Source: XN24 sp035514535 (GTDB lineage Bacteria > Pseudomonadota > Gammaproteobacteria > Steroidobacterales > XN24). From it: a stretch of 64,000 nucleotides of DNA. The translations under genes and the position numbers were made by a program. The stretch lies in the NCBI GenBank assembly GCA_035514535.1, contig DATKAZ010000061.1, positions 16,877-80,876 on the forward strand. Reading direction: 5' to 3'. Below, piece by piece: positions 18,611 through 27,797 of the stretch (position 1 is its first letter; the number at the start of each line of letters is the position of its first letter). Under the pieces are notes generated by a model. The model was not told where the DNA came from and made no database searches. It saw only the letters and a list, made by a program, of their open reading frames with translations.

Positions 18611-19048
18611 TCAGATCCGGAACGGCAGGGCCTCGCGAATCGACTGCGCGTCGGCATCGGCAAGATTCTTGTGCAGCTCGGTGGTCAGCCGGTGCCGCGT
18701 CGCCTGCGACAACCCCTGGCGCAGATGCCCGAGGAAGCGCGGATCCGCGACGAGCACCAGCCTCCCGAAGCAATCCTTCTTGCGCGCGGCGTCGATTTTC
18801 GTGGCGACCGTCTTGGCGAACCGGATGTTCTCCTGTTCGTGCGCGTCCACGTGCTGGCCCATCACGTGCCGGCCGTGGCCGCCGCTGTCGAAGCTGCGGG
18901 CGGGCCGGCCGGAGGCAAAGGCGCGGCCCCGCAGGCGGCCTTCGGGATGCTCGATTTCTGCGATCTGCTGGAGAGGGTGACTATGCTTGTGCTGAGTGAA
19001 GATCCGGCAACGGGTGCTTGACGCCACGACAACCCAGACATCGTTCAT
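18611..19048 (-). CDS. Host-attachment / bacterial eRF1-like (baeRF) family protein
   Basis: This 145-residue protein has the start VWVVVASSTRCRIF and the block GRLVLVADPRFLGHLRQGLS, both recognised from the family annotated as required for attachment to host cells and later related to the peptide-release-factor fold. The name came from a plant-associated bacterium and says little about the role here. Residues GRLRGRAFASGRPARSFDSG are the usual basic loop of the family. It is convergent with the small CPHC protein gene, 18 bases away. Confidence 0.75.
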   Translation of the reverse strand: MNDVWVVVASSTRCRIFTQHKHSHPLQQIAEIEHPEGRLRGRAFASGRPARSFDSGGHGRHVMGQHVDAHEQENIRFAKTVATKIDAARKKDCFGRLVLVADPRFLGHLRQGLSQATRHRLTTELHKNLADADAQSIREALPFRI

Positions 19049-19303
19049 AGTTTTGCCATCTCCATGCCGAAAGCGCGCCGCCAGGCGGTAACGCGCGTAA
19101 ATCCACGCCTCTCAATTTCAGGGTAGTCTTCTGTCCGGGGCATTGCCAGATAAAACCTTGCGCTTAACTGTGACACTGTTCCTGAGATCCGGGCGCAAGC
19201 TCTTGTAATCTTTGCGCACAATGTCCAGAATGCCGTTCCAGAAAGAAATCGGCAGGAACAAGGACTTACAGGTAATTCTTAAGGCCCTACATTTGGACCC
19301 TGC
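19049..19303. other. Divergent intergenic region
   Basis: These 255 bases lie between the minus-strand baeRF-like gene and the plus-strand GGDEF/EAL gene and should hold both promoters. Nothing beyond weak AT-rich hexamers was identified. Confidence 0.5.
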
Positions 19304-21997
19304 ATGAGCGAACAACAGTCGCCGGACGCGGTGGCCCGGATCAGCGCGGATCTGGGCGCTGCCATTCGCAGGAGCCGGGCGACCCCGTCGCGGGTCGGCC
19401 TGAATCCCGCCATCACGAAAGTGGCGGTCGACCTTCTCAATCTCGATCCCGAAAATGCCGAGGAAACCTTGAGTGAATCGCTCGAGGTGATCCGCGACGC
19501 GATCGGTGCGGACTCGGTCTGTTTCGCCCTCCTGACGGAGGACAGCGCGGCCTTCGACCGCGTCAGCCACGCGTCCACCGTGCTTGCGGGTTGCCGGCCG
19601 GAGCGGCTCGCAGGCCACCGCATGGCCGACCTCGAGTGGCTCAGCAGCAAGTTCGGCCACATGCGCCTGGTGGAGATTCGCGATGCGAGCCGCCTCGCGG
19701 CGCCGCTCGCGGGCGAGGCCGCCCTGATGCGCGAGATGGGCGCGGGCGCAGCGCTGTTCGCCGGCCTGGATATTCACGGGCGGCTGGGCGGCGTGCTCGG
19801 CGTGCTGTCGGCGCGGCCGGTCGAAAGCTGGCACGTCGATGTCTACCTGTTGCTCAAGCTGGTCGGCGCAAGCCTCTCCGCCGCGCTGACGCGGCTGAAG
19901 CTCGGGCGCGAGCTCGGCGATATCTACGAGCGCGAGGAATTGACGCGCCACGCCTCGAACGACGGGGTGTGGGACTTCGACGTCGAGACCAACATCATTC
20001 GCTTCTCGCCACGCTGGAAGATCATGATGGGCTACGGGGAGGGCGAGGCCGACGAGGACATGCCCGACTGGCGCCAGCTCGTGCATCCCGAGGACATGGT
20101 CCGGGTGCAGGGCAAGATTCGCGATCACCTGGAAGGCAAGTCGGAGCTGTTCGAAAGCGTCCACCGCATGCGCCACAAGTCCGGCGACTGGCGCTGGGTG
20201 ATGAGTCGGGCGAAGGCCATGGTGGACGACGAGGGCCGGATGTTGCGCCTGGTCGGCGTCGAGCTCGATATCACGGACCAGAAGCTTTACGAAGAGGCGC
20301 TGTTCCGCGAGAAGCAGAATGCGCAGATCACGCTGCAATCCATCGGCGACGGCGTCATTACCACGGACTCCGACTGTCGCATCGAGTACCTCAACCCGGT
20401 CGCGCAGGAACTCACCGGCTGGAGCCTCGATGACGCCTCGGGCCGCTCGGTGGACGAGATTTTCCGCAGCTTCCACGAGGAAACCTGCGAGCCGATGGAA
20501 AACCCGTTATCGGTGGCAATCAGGCGCGACCGGCTTTACAAGTCGATGCGCCCCACGCTGCTGATCCGGCGCGACGGCAACGAGCTGTACGTGGAGAGCT
20601 GTGCGGCGCCGATCCGTAACGACATGGGCCAGGTGATCGGCGGCGTGCTGGTGTTCCATGACGTCAGCGAGGCCCGCGAGCTGAACCGCCGGCTTTCGTA
20701 TCACGCCAGCCACGACATGCTGACCGGGCTCGTGAATCGGCGCGAGTTCGAGTCGCGTCTCGAGCGTGCACTGAAAATGGGGAGGGCGCGCGAGGCACAG
20801 TACGCACTCTGCTACATGGACCTCGACCAGTTCAAGATCATCAACGATTCCTGCGGCCACATGGCGGGGGATGCGTTGCTCGGCCAGCTCGGGGCGTTGC
20901 TGAAGTCCAAGATCCGCTGGCGCGACACGCTCGCGAGGCTCGGCGGCGACGAGTTCGGCGTATTGCTGGAGAACTGCACGCTCGACGAGGCGATCGACAC
21001 GGCGGAAGCGCTCCTCAAGGCGGTGCAGGACTTCCGTTTCGTTTGGGAGGACCGCAGTTTCAGGCTCGGGGCGAGCATCGGCGTGGTGCCGATCGCGCCG
21101 GAATCCGCCAGCGTCGCGGAGCTCCTGACGGCCGCGGACAGCGCCTGCGCGGCAGCCAAGGAATCGGGACGCAACCGCGTCCAGACGTGGCAGGAAAACG
21201 ACATCGACCTGATGCGGCGGCGACGGGAAATGCAATGGGCGGCGCGCATCAACAACGCGCTCGAGGAATCGCGCTTCGAGCTGTTCCGCCAGCCGATCAT
21301 GCCGCTGCAGGACCAGTCGACCGGCGCCCACTACGAGCTGCTGCTGCGGATGCGCGACGAGCAGGGCCAGATCATCGCGCCGGACGTGTTCATCAATGCG
21401 GCCGAGCGCTACGGCCTGACGCCGAGCATCGACCGCTGGGTGATTACGAACGCCTTCCGCTGGCTCGTGTCCGAGGCCGACGAGCGCGAACGCCTCGCGA
21501 TGTGCTCGATCAACCTGTCCGGGCAGAGCCTGTGCGACGACAAGTTCCTGCCTTTCGTCATCGAGCAGTTCGAGCGCAGCGGGCTGGACGCCTCGAAGAT
21601 CTGTTTCGAGATCACCGAGACGGCCGCGATCGCGAGCTATTCCCAGGCCAACCGCTTCATCAACTCGCTGAAAGAGCTCGGCTGCAAGTTCGCGCTCGAC
21701 GATTTCGGTACCGGGCTGTCGTCATTCGGCTACCTGAAGCACTTCCCGGTGGATTTCCTCAAGATCGACGGCAGTTTCGTGAAGGAAATCCTGCACGACC
21801 CCATCGACCGCGAAATGGTGCGCTCCATCAACGAGATCGGTCACCTGACCGGCAAACAGACCATTGCCGAGTTCGTCGAGAACAAGGAACTGATCACCAT
21901 GCTGCGGGGCATGGGCGTCGACTATGCCCAGGGCTACGGCGTCGGCGAACCGCGCCGCATCATGGACCCGGAGTTCGCCATCCTCGAGGTTCGCTGA
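19304..21997 (+). CDS. GAF/PAS-GGDEF-EAL cyclic-di-GMP signalling protein
   Basis: This 897-residue cytoplasmic protein has an N-terminal GAF-like region (about 30-195), two PAS/PAC domains (about 210-330 and 335-455), a GGDEF domain (DMLTGLVNRREF to about 620, with the intact motif RLGGDEFGVLL) and an EAL domain (about 635-890). The EAL signature is ELLLR, which still fits the ExLxR pattern, and DDFGTGLSSFGYLKHFPVDF with the lysine of FLKIDGSFV is complete. Both synthesis and breakdown of c-di-GMP are therefore possible. No transmembrane segment is seen, so the signal is probably intracellular. It is transcribed alone. Confidence 0.92.
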   Translation: MSEQQSPDAVARISADLGAAIRRSRATPSRVGLNPAITKVAVDLLNLDPENAEETLSESLEVIRDAIGADSVCFALLTEDSAAFDRVSHASTVLAGCRPERLAGHRMADLEWLSSKFGHMRLVEIRDASRLAAPLAGEAALMREMGAGAALFAGLDIHGRLGGVLGVLSARPVESWHVDVYLLLKLVGASLSAALTRLKLGRELGDIYEREELTRHASNDGVWDFDVETNIIRFSPRWKIMMGYGEGEADEDMPDWRQLVHPEDMVRVQGKIRDHLEGKSELFESVHRMRHKSGDWRWVMSRAKAMVDDEGRMLRLVGVELDITDQKLYEEALFREKQNAQITLQSIGDGVITTDSDCRIEYLNPVAQELTGWSLDDASGRSVDEIFRSFHEETCEPMENPLSVAIRRDRLYKSMRPTLLIRRDGNELYVESCAAPIRNDMGQVIGGVLVFHDVSEARELNRRLSYHASHDMLTGLVNRREFESRLERALKMGRAREAQYALCYMDLDQFKIINDSCGHMAGDALLGQLGALLKSKIRWRDTLARLGGDEFGVLLENCTLDEAIDTAEALLKAVQDFRFVWEDRSFRLGASIGVVPIAPESASVAELLTAADSACAAAKESGRNRVQTWQENDIDLMRRRREMQWAARINNALEESRFELFRQPIMPLQDQSTGAHYELLLRMRDEQGQIIAPDVFINAAERYGLTPSIDRWVITNAFRWLVSEADERERLAMCSINLSGQSLCDDKFLPFVIEQFERSGLDASKICFEITETAAIASYSQANRFINSLKELGCKFALDDFGTGLSSFGYLKHFPVDFLKIDGSFVKEILHDPIDREMVRSINEIGHLTGKQTIAEFVENKELITMLRGMGVDYAQGYGVGEPRRIMDPEFAILEVR

Positions 21998-22028
21998 CCG
22001 CGCCCGCCTGGCCGCGTTTCGCCGGCCG

Positions 22029-24461
22029 TCACGCCGCCTGCTGGCCGGCCTTCTTCTTCGCCGGCCCCGGAAAGTCGTCCACGGCGATCGCCGCCGCAGT
22101 GATCGCCAGCGCCTCGCGCACGGTCTCCGCCTCGAGCTCGTTGATGACGCCGCCGGCGACGCCCTTGGCCAGCACCGCCTCCATGTTGACCATGGTTACG
22201 CTCGCCCCGAGCGCGGCGGCAAGCTTGCGTTCCACGGGCTCGGCCGCGATCACTTTCTCCAGTGCCAGCTCCATCAGGCCCATCGGGTCGTCCGCGCGCA
22301 TCTCGATGAACAGCCCGGCGGTAAGGCGATCGCGCGTTGCCGACGGGCTGAGCAACAATCCGGCAACCTCGTGCCCCAGCCGGTCCGAGGCGCCCCGGTG
22401 ACGCCGGCCCAGCGGCAGCACGAACGGGCGCAGCGCGGCGCCTATGCCGCGCAAGGGGAAGTTGCGCAGGATGCCGTCCAGGCGGTCCTCGATGATCGCC
22501 AGGGAGTCATCGAGCGCCCAACGCACCAGCGGCAGGTCGCCTTCCGGTCGGCCGTCGTCCTCGTAGCGCTTGAGCACGGCCGAGGCCATGTAGAGGTGGC
22601 TCAAGATGTCGGCAAAGCGTCCCGAGATCTTCTCGCGTCGCTTCAGGTCGCCGCCGAGCGACAGCATCGCGACATCCGCGAGCAGGGCAAAGGAGGCGCT
22701 CATCCGCGTCAGGCGCCGGGCATACGGCACGGTCGGGCCGAGGTCCGGCGCCCGGACGAAGCGGGCGCCGCTCAGCGCGAGGATGAACGAGCGCACCAGG
22801 TTGCTGAGCGTGAAGCCCGCGTGCGCAAAGAATGCCTCGTCGAAGGCCTTGAGCCCGGCCGCGCCGTCCTCGTCGGCCGCTGCCAGCATTTCCTTCAGCA
22901 CGTAGGGATGGCAGCGGATCGCCCCCTGGCCGAAGATGATCATGGTCCGGGTCAGGATGTTGGCGCCTTCGACCGTGATCGCCACGGGCACCGTCTGGTA
23001 GCTCTGCGCGAGGTAGTTGCGCGGCCCGAGGCACACGGCGCGCCCGGCATGGACGTCCATCGCGTCGTTGACGGTGAGACGCATGGCCTCGGTGTTGTTG
23101 TACTTCAGGATTGCGGACAGCACGGACGGCTTGCCGCCGAGATCCAGCGCGGTGGCCGTGAGGATGCGTGCGGCGTCCATCCGGTACGTCACGCCGCCGA
23201 TCCGCGCCAGCGGTTCCTCGATTCCTTCGAAGCGGCCGATCGGGATACGGAACTGGCGGCGCACACGTGCATAGGCGCCCGTCATGCGCGCCGCCACCTT
23301 GGCGCATCCCGTGCTGAGCGCGGGCAGCGAAATGGCACGGCCCACCGACAGGCAGTCCATCAGCATTTTCCAGCCGTTGCCGACCTGGGCCTGTCCGCCG
23401 ATGACCCAGTCCATCGGCACGAACACGTCGCGGCCGCTGTTGGGCCCGACCAGGAACGCGCCGCCCGGGTTGTGGCGCCGGCCGATTTCGACCCCGGCCG
23501 TGTCCGTCGGGATCAGCGCGCAGGTGATGCCGAGATCCTTCGGCCCGCCGAGCAGCCCGTCGGGATCGCGTGCCTTGAACGCCAGCCCCAGGAGCGTCGC
23601 GATCGGGCCGAGCGTGATGTAGCGTTTTTCCCAGGTGACACGGAACCCCAGCACCTCCTTGCCCTTGTACTCGCCCTTGCAGACGATGCCCACGTCCGGC
23701 ATCGAGCCCGCGTCCGACCCGGCCCAGGGCCCGGTGAGGGCAAATGCCGGAATATCCTCGCCGCGCGCCAGGCGCGGCAGGTAGTGCTGCTTCTGCTCGG
23801 TCGTGCCGTAGTGCATCAGCAACTCGCCCGGGCCGAGCGAGTTCGGCACCATGACGGTCACGGCCGCTGCGCCGCTGCGGCTGGCGACCTTCAGCACGAC
23901 CTCGGATTGCGCGCGCGCGGAAAACTCGAGACCGCCGTACTCCTTCGGGATGATCATGGCGAAGAAGCGGTGCCTGGCGAGGAAGTCCCACGCCTCGGCG
24001 GGCAGGTCTTCCAGCTCGCGGTTGATTTTCCAGTCATCGAGCATGCGGCACAGTTCTTCCACCGGCCCGTCCAGGTAGGCCTGCTCCTCGGCGTCAAGCT
24101 CGGAGCGGGGCGTGCGCAGCAGGGCGTTCCAGTCGGGGCGCCCGGTGAACAGCTCCGCATCCCACCAGACGGTGCCGGCGTCGATGGCGTCTTTTTCGGT
24201 GGCCGACATCGGCGGCAACACCGACCTGAACCAGTTGAGCAGCGGCTTGCTCAGCAAGGCGCGGCGGACGGGCCTGACGTTCAGGAGCGCGGCGATGACC
24301 GCAAAAACGACCCACGGCGCGAGCGCGAGACCGCCTCCCGCGAGCTGCATCGCGAGCAACAGGATTGCGGCGGCACCGGTCCACGTGGGCAGGGTGCTGC
24401 GCCGGTAGGCGAGGATGCCGATCGCGACCAGGGACAGTAATAGCCAGGTAATTCCGGACAT
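22029..24461 (-). CDS. fadE: Acyl-CoA dehydrogenase, FadE type
   Basis: FadE carries out the first oxidation of fatty acid beta-oxidation and passes electrons to an ETF. At 810 residues it matches the large FadE class rather than the 380-residue acyl-CoA dehydrogenases. Two N-terminal hydrophobic segments (about residues 3-20 and 25-60) suggest membrane association. The flavin/substrate region FALTGPWAGSDAGSMPD lies near residue 245, and the FadE-specific C-terminal domain is present. The ATG at 24461 has a GGCGGAGAGCACC sequence directly before it; upstream in-frame ATGs lack this. Confidence 0.95.
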   Translation of the reverse strand: MSGITWLLLSLVAIGILAYRRSTLPTWTGAAAILLLAMQLAGGGLALAPWVVFAVIAALLNVRPVRRALLSKPLLNWFRSVLPPMSATEKDAIDAGTVWWDAELFTGRPDWNALLRTPRSELDAEEQAYLDGPVEELCRMLDDWKINRELEDLPAEAWDFLARHRFFAMIIPKEYGGLEFSARAQSEVVLKVASRSGAAAVTVMVPNSLGPGELLMHYGTTEQKQHYLPRLARGEDIPAFALTGPWAGSDAGSMPDVGIVCKGEYKGKEVLGFRVTWEKRYITLGPIATLLGLAFKARDPDGLLGGPKDLGITCALIPTDTAGVEIGRRHNPGGAFLVGPNSGRDVFVPMDWVIGGQAQVGNGWKMLMDCLSVGRAISLPALSTGCAKVAARMTGAYARVRRQFRIPIGRFEGIEEPLARIGGVTYRMDAARILTATALDLGGKPSVLSAILKYNNTEAMRLTVNDAMDVHAGRAVCLGPRNYLAQSYQTVPVAITVEGANILTRTMIIFGQGAIRCHPYVLKEMLAAADEDGAAGLKAFDEAFFAHAGFTLSNLVRSFILALSGARFVRAPDLGPTVPYARRLTRMSASFALLADVAMLSLGGDLKRREKISGRFADILSHLYMASAVLKRYEDDGRPEGDLPLVRWALDDSLAIIEDRLDGILRNFPLRGIGAALRPFVLPLGRRHRGASDRLGHEVAGLLLSPSATRDRLTAGLFIEMRADDPMGLMELALEKVIAAEPVERKLAAALGASVTMVNMEAVLAKGVAGGVINELEAETVREALAITAAAIAVDDFPGPAKKKAGQQAA

Positions 24462-24730
24462 GGTGCTCTCCGCCAGTGTCGGCCAGGCCCGCGGGGGCAG
24501 GCTGCGATGCGGTTTTCCGCAGCGCGTCATCCGCTTATAACCCACGTTCAGCGGGCCCGGCAAGCCGCTACGCGGCGTTTTCAAACGCGTGTTGGGTCGG
24601 GCATTTCGCGGTGCAAAATGGACTCGGTGAGCGAACCATTGCAGCCGCCCGGAGGCTCAAATCCGGGCCCTTCGCGCGGCGGGCGGTGCGCGGCAGGCAG
24701 AACGCGCCTAGTGCACTGCAACAAGAATCT
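24462..24730. other. Intergenic region between nadC and fadE
   Basis: These 269 bases separate two minus-strand genes and must hold the fadE promoter. A GC-rich inverted pair around CGGAGGCTCAAATCCGGG (24651-24668) could end transcription from upstream. CAAACGCGTGTTG (24583-24595) is a loose inverted repeat that could bind a TetR-type fatty acid regulator, but it does not match any consensus well. No coding frame was convincing. Confidence 0.4.
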
Positions 24731-25600
24731 TCAGGCGCCGGCCGCCTCGTCGAGACGAAACCGCATCGACAGGTCGATGGCGCGCACGTGCTTGGTCAAT
24801 CGGCCGACCGACACGAAGTCGACGCCCGTCGCGCCGATCTCGCGGACGTTGTCCAGGCGGACGTCTCCCGAGGCCTCGAGCCGCGTCGTACAGTCCGGCC
24901 GCGCCCGCGTGCGCCTGACGGCGTCTCGCAGGGCGTCGGGCCCGAAGTTGTCGAGCAACACGATGTCCGCCCCGCCGGCCAGGGCCGCCTCGAGCTCCGC
25001 CGCGGATTCGACCTCGATCTCGACACTGAGGTCCGGGTGGGCGTCACGCGCCGCGCGCAGGGCCGCGCTGATTCCCCCGGCCGCGATGATGTGATTCTCC
25101 TTGATGAGGATCGCGTCGTAGAGGCCTTGGCGGTGATTCGTAGCACCGCCGCAGGCCACGGCGTATTTCTGCGCAGCACGCAGGCCCGGTACCGTCTTGC
25201 GCGTGTCCAGGATGCGGCACCCGGTGCCGGCCACGGCATCGGCGTAGCGGCGCGCGGTCGTCGCCGTGCCAGACAGCATCTGCAGGAAATTCAGCGCCGT
25301 GCGTTCCCCGCTGAGCAGGGGGCGGGCAGGGCCCTCGAGCCGGCACAGCTCCATGTCCGGCTCGATCGTCATGCCGTCGCCTGCGAACCATGCGATCGCG
25401 ATCCGGCTGTCCAGCTGCGCGAACACCTCACCGAACCATGCGGTGCCGCACAGTACGGCGTCCTCCCGCGCAATGACGGTGGCGACGGCACGCGACTCCC
25501 GCGGCAGGAGATCCGCCGTGACATCGCCTCGCCCGATGTCCTCCGCGAGCGCGTACGCGACTACCTTTGCGATGTCCTTGGGGAGCTCAGGGTGCGGCAT
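24731..25600 (-). CDS. nadC: Nicotinate-nucleotide pyrophosphorylase (carboxylating)
   Basis: NadC converts quinolinate and PRPP to nicotinate mononucleotide, following NadB and NadA, which are encoded about 33 kb away at 58291-60920. The 289-residue protein has EDIGRGDVTADLL near the start, the PRPP/quinolinate-binding RTALNFLQMLSGTAT and DTRKTVPGLRAAQKYAV, and the TIM-barrel end VDFVSVGRLTKHVRAIDLS. It is diverged from sodB, 158 bases away. No copy of the palindrome found before nadA was seen in front of it. Confidence 0.95.
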   Translation of the reverse strand: MPHPELPKDIAKVVAYALAEDIGRGDVTADLLPRESRAVATVIAREDAVLCGTAWFGEVFAQLDSRIAIAWFAGDGMTIEPDMELCRLEGPARPLLSGERTALNFLQMLSGTATTARRYADAVAGTGCRILDTRKTVPGLRAAQKYAVACGGATNHRQGLYDAILIKENHIIAAGGISAALRAARDAHPDLSVEIEVESAAELEAALAGGADIVLLDNFGPDALRDAVRRTRARPDCTTRLEASGDVRLDNVREIGATGVDFVSVGRLTKHVRAIDLSMRFRLDEAAGA

Positions 25601-25758
25601 CCGGGGTCCTCGGGCTGGGCGGCCGGCAGTATATCCCGAGCCGTTCGAACGTGGCGTTCCTCGCCATGGCCCGGCAGATGCGTCTGGTATACTTGCAGGC
25701 CTTCGTTCGGGGCGTTTGTCCCGAAATTCAGACAGCTATGATTTTCCAGGAGGCCGCA

Positions 25759-26337
25759 ATGGCACACACCCTGCCTGAACTTCCCTATGCGATGGATGCC
25801 CTGGAACCGCACATCTCCCGCGAGACCCTCGAGTACCACTACGGCAAGCACCATCGGACCTACGTCGAAAAACTCAACGGCCTGATCGATGGCACGGAGT
25901 TCGAGAAGGCCTCGCTGAAGGACATCGTTCGCAGCGGGTCCGGAGGGGTATTCAACAATGCGGCCCAGGTCTGGAATCACACGTTCTACTGGAATTGCCT
26001 GTCGCCGAAAGGCGGCGGCAAGCCCGACGGAGATCTCGGCAAGGCGATCGACACGGCCTTCGGGTCCTTCGACGCATTCCACAAGCAGTTCTCCGACCGG
26101 GCGGTGACCCTGTTCGGCTCGGGCTGGACCTGGCTCGTCAAGCGGGAGGACGGCGAGCTTGCGATCATCCAGTCCGCGAATGCCGATACGCCGCTGACCG
26201 GCAATGACACGCCACTGCTCACCTGCGATGTCTGGGAGCACGCCTATTACATCGACTACCGCAATGCGCGGCCGAAGTATCTCGAGGCATTCTGGCAGCT
26301 GGTCAACTGGGACTTTGTCGCGAAGAATCTCGATTGA
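25759..26337 (+). CDS. sodB: Superoxide dismutase, iron type
   Basis: This 192-residue protein is an Fe/Mn superoxide dismutase. The metal ligands are found in ETLEYHYGKHHRTYV, WNHTFYWNCLSP and DVWEHAYYIDYRNARPKYLE. The short length, absence of a signal peptide and similarity to SodB (start AHTLPELPYAMDALEPHISRE is cut here to AHTLPELPYAMDAL) favour the cytoplasmic iron enzyme. An AGGAGG ribosome-binding site precedes ATG 25759. A -10-like TATACT at 25688-25693 could serve it. A BON lipoprotein and grxD follow. Confidence 0.94.
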   Translation: MAHTLPELPYAMDALEPHISRETLEYHYGKHHRTYVEKLNGLIDGTEFEKASLKDIVRSGSGGVFNNAAQVWNHTFYWNCLSPKGGGKPDGDLGKAIDTAFGSFDAFHKQFSDRAVTLFGSGWTWLVKREDGELAIIQSANADTPLTGNDTPLLTCDVWEHAYYIDYRNARPKYLEAFWQLVNWDFVAKNLD

Positions 26338-26359
26338 ACCCGGCTCGATTGGCGTCGCC

Positions 26360-26716
26360 ATGAAGGTGCTCGCAGCGTTGTTGGGGTCTTTGGCACTGCT
26401 GTCGGTGACCGCGTGCGTGCCGCTCGTGGTCGGCGGCGCCGCGGCCGGTGCGTACTATGTCGGCAAGGACGATCGCACGGTGGCGGTCATCGCCGACGAC
26501 GGTCGCATCACCACGGCTGTGAAATCCCGCCTGATCGCCGACAAGTATGTCGATGGCCTGCAGATAAAAGTCGCGACCTACGAGGGCATCGTGACGCTGA
26601 ACGGCGAGGTAAGCAGCAGTCTCCCGCGAGAGCAGGCGGAACGGCTCGCCGCGTCGGTCGAGGGCGTCAAATCCGTGCGCAACGAAATCAGGATCGTGCG
26701 CGAACCCGCCAAGTGA
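26360..26716 (+). CDS. BON-domain lipoprotein
   Basis: This 118-residue protein starts with a lipoprotein signal (LLGSLALLSVTAC, lipobox LSVTAC, Cys19). A single BON domain covers about residues 40-115 (ITTAVKSRLIADKYVDGLQI, then VTLNGEVSS). BON lipoproteins such as DolP bind phospholipid and help outer-membrane integrity, usually with two BON domains; this one has one. It follows sodB by 22 bases and precedes grxD, so a stress-related operon is plausible. Confidence 0.8.
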   Translation: MKVLAALLGSLALLSVTACVPLVVGGAAAGAYYVGKDDRTVAVIADDGRITTAVKSRLIADKYVDGLQIKVATYEGIVTLNGEVSSSLPREQAERLAASVEGVKSVRNEIRIVREPAK

Positions 26717-26763
26717 GGCACACGATGGCACGAATCAACATGTTTAACCAGGAGACAGTGGCG

Positions 26764-27093
26764 ATGGCAGAACTCAACGAGCGGATCCGCACAACGCTTG
26801 CGTCCAACCCCGTCCTGCTGTTCATGAAGGGCAACCCCGATTTCCCGCAATGCGGCTTCTCGGCGCAGGCGGTGGCGGCGCTGCGCGCCTGCGAAGCGGA
26901 ATTCGCGACTTTCAACATCTTCGAGGATGCGGAGATCCGCGAGGGGCTGAAGGCGTATTCGAACTGGCCGACCTACCCGCAGCTCTACATCAATGGCGAA
27001 CTGGTCGGCGGCTGCGACATCATCGTTGAGATGTATCACTCCGGCGAGCTGAAGAAGCTGCTCGGCGAAGCAGAGAAGGGGACACTGCTTTAA
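26764..27093 (+). CDS. grxD: Monothiol glutaredoxin, GrxD type
   Basis: GrxD-type proteins carry and transfer [2Fe-2S] clusters with glutathione. The 109-residue protein has the CGFS motif (Cys30) in PDFPQCGFSAQAVAALRA, the TYPQLYINGELVGGCDI motif and the usual helices. ATG 26764 is preferred over 26725 because AGGAGA lies 8 bases before it. The last codons (EKGTLL, stop TAA) are the first copy of the repeat described at 27075-27138. The repeat thus supplies the end of the protein, which is a few residues shorter than E. coli GrxD. Confidence 0.93.
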   Translation: MAELNERIRTTLASNPVLLFMKGNPDFPQCGFSAQAVAALRACEAEFATFNIFEDAEIREGLKAYSNWPTYPQLYINGELVGGCDIIVEMYHSGELKKLLGEAEKGTLL

Positions 27094-27138
27094 GAAGGGG
27101 ACACTGCTTTAAAGCAGTGTCCCCATCCTCCCCTTCTT
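27075..27138. repeat. REP-like tandem and palindromic element, likely bidirectional terminator
   Basis: A 19-base unit starting GAAGGGGACACTGC is repeated exactly at 27075-27093 and 27094-27112. The second copy continues into its own inverse, so that 27097-27124 is a perfect 28-base palindrome with GGGGACAC at one end and GTGTCCCC at the other. An outer pair, AAGAAGGGG (27092-27100) with CCCCTTCTT (27130-27138), is also perfect. It lies exactly between convergent grxD and rnt. GTGTCCCC-type ends recall REP elements spread by RAYT transposases; no such gene is in the window. Confidence 0.8.
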
Positions 27139-27797
27139 CATCCCCTGGCCTTCTCGTACATCCCGCGAAACTGGTTGACGATCGCGCAGAAGACTTCGGC
27201 GGTGATGCGTGCGTCGTAGGCCGCCGAGTGCGCGGAACTGCTGTCCCACTCGAGTCCGGCCGCTGTCACGATGCGTGACAGTACGGTCTGGCCATAGGCG
27301 ATCCCGCCCAGCGTCGCCGTGTCGAAACTGGAGAACGGGTGAAAGGGGTTGCGCTTGATCCCGCAGCGCTCGATCGCGGCATTCAGGAAATGCAGATCGA
27401 AAAATGCGTTGTGGCCGACGAGGATCGCGCGGCTGCAGTCCTGCGCGCGCACTGCCGCGCGGACTTCGCGGAAGATTCGCTGCAGCGCGTCGCGCTCCGG
27501 CAGGGCCGGACGCAGCGGGTGATACGGGTCGATACCGTTGACCTCCAGCGAGGCGGCCTCGAGGTTGGCGCCTTCGAACGGCTTGACGTGGTAGCGATAC
27601 GTCTCGCCCGGCATGAAGCTGCCGTCTGCCTGCAGCTCGATCAACACCGCCGCGATCTCCAGCAGGGCATCGGTACGCGGGTTGAATCCGCCGGTCTCCA
27701 CATCCACGACCACCGGCAGGAAACCGCGGAATCGTTGTGCCATCGGGTGCGTGGCGATGCGGTCCCGGTCGAGCGGTTGGGTCGGGTCGTCGCTCAC
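27138..27797 (-). CDS. rnt: Ribonuclease T
   Basis: RNase T trims the 3' ends of tRNA and other stable RNAs. The 219-residue protein has the DEDDh exonuclease motifs: VVVDVETGGFNPRTDALLE (about residues 29-47), LVGHNAFFDLHFLN and HSAAYDARITAEVF near the C-terminus. The length matches the family. GTG 27797 overlaps the pyrC stop (GTGA); an in-frame ATG 18 codons on (MAQRFRGF) is an alternative start. Its 3' end abuts the palindromic repeat shared with grxD. Confidence 0.92.
   Translation of the reverse strand: MSDDPTQPLDRDRIATHPMAQRFRGFLPVVVDVETGGFNPRTDALLEIAAVLIELQADGSFMPGETYRYHVKPFEGANLEAASLEVNGIDPYHPLRPALPERDALQRIFREVRAAVRAQDCSRAILVGHNAFFDLHFLNAAIERCGIKRNPFHPFSSFDTATLGGIAYGQTVLSRIVTAAGLEWDSSSAHSAAYDARITAEVFCAIVNQFRGMYEKARG

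Noticed and set aside
18611..19048. Role in attachment to plant host
   Set aside because: The family name comes from one report in another bacterium. Nothing else in the window points to a host-associated life style.
24583..24595. Fatty acid regulator site before fadE
   Set aside because: CAAACGCGTGTTG is only partly symmetric and does not match a FadR or PsrA consensus closely enough to call.
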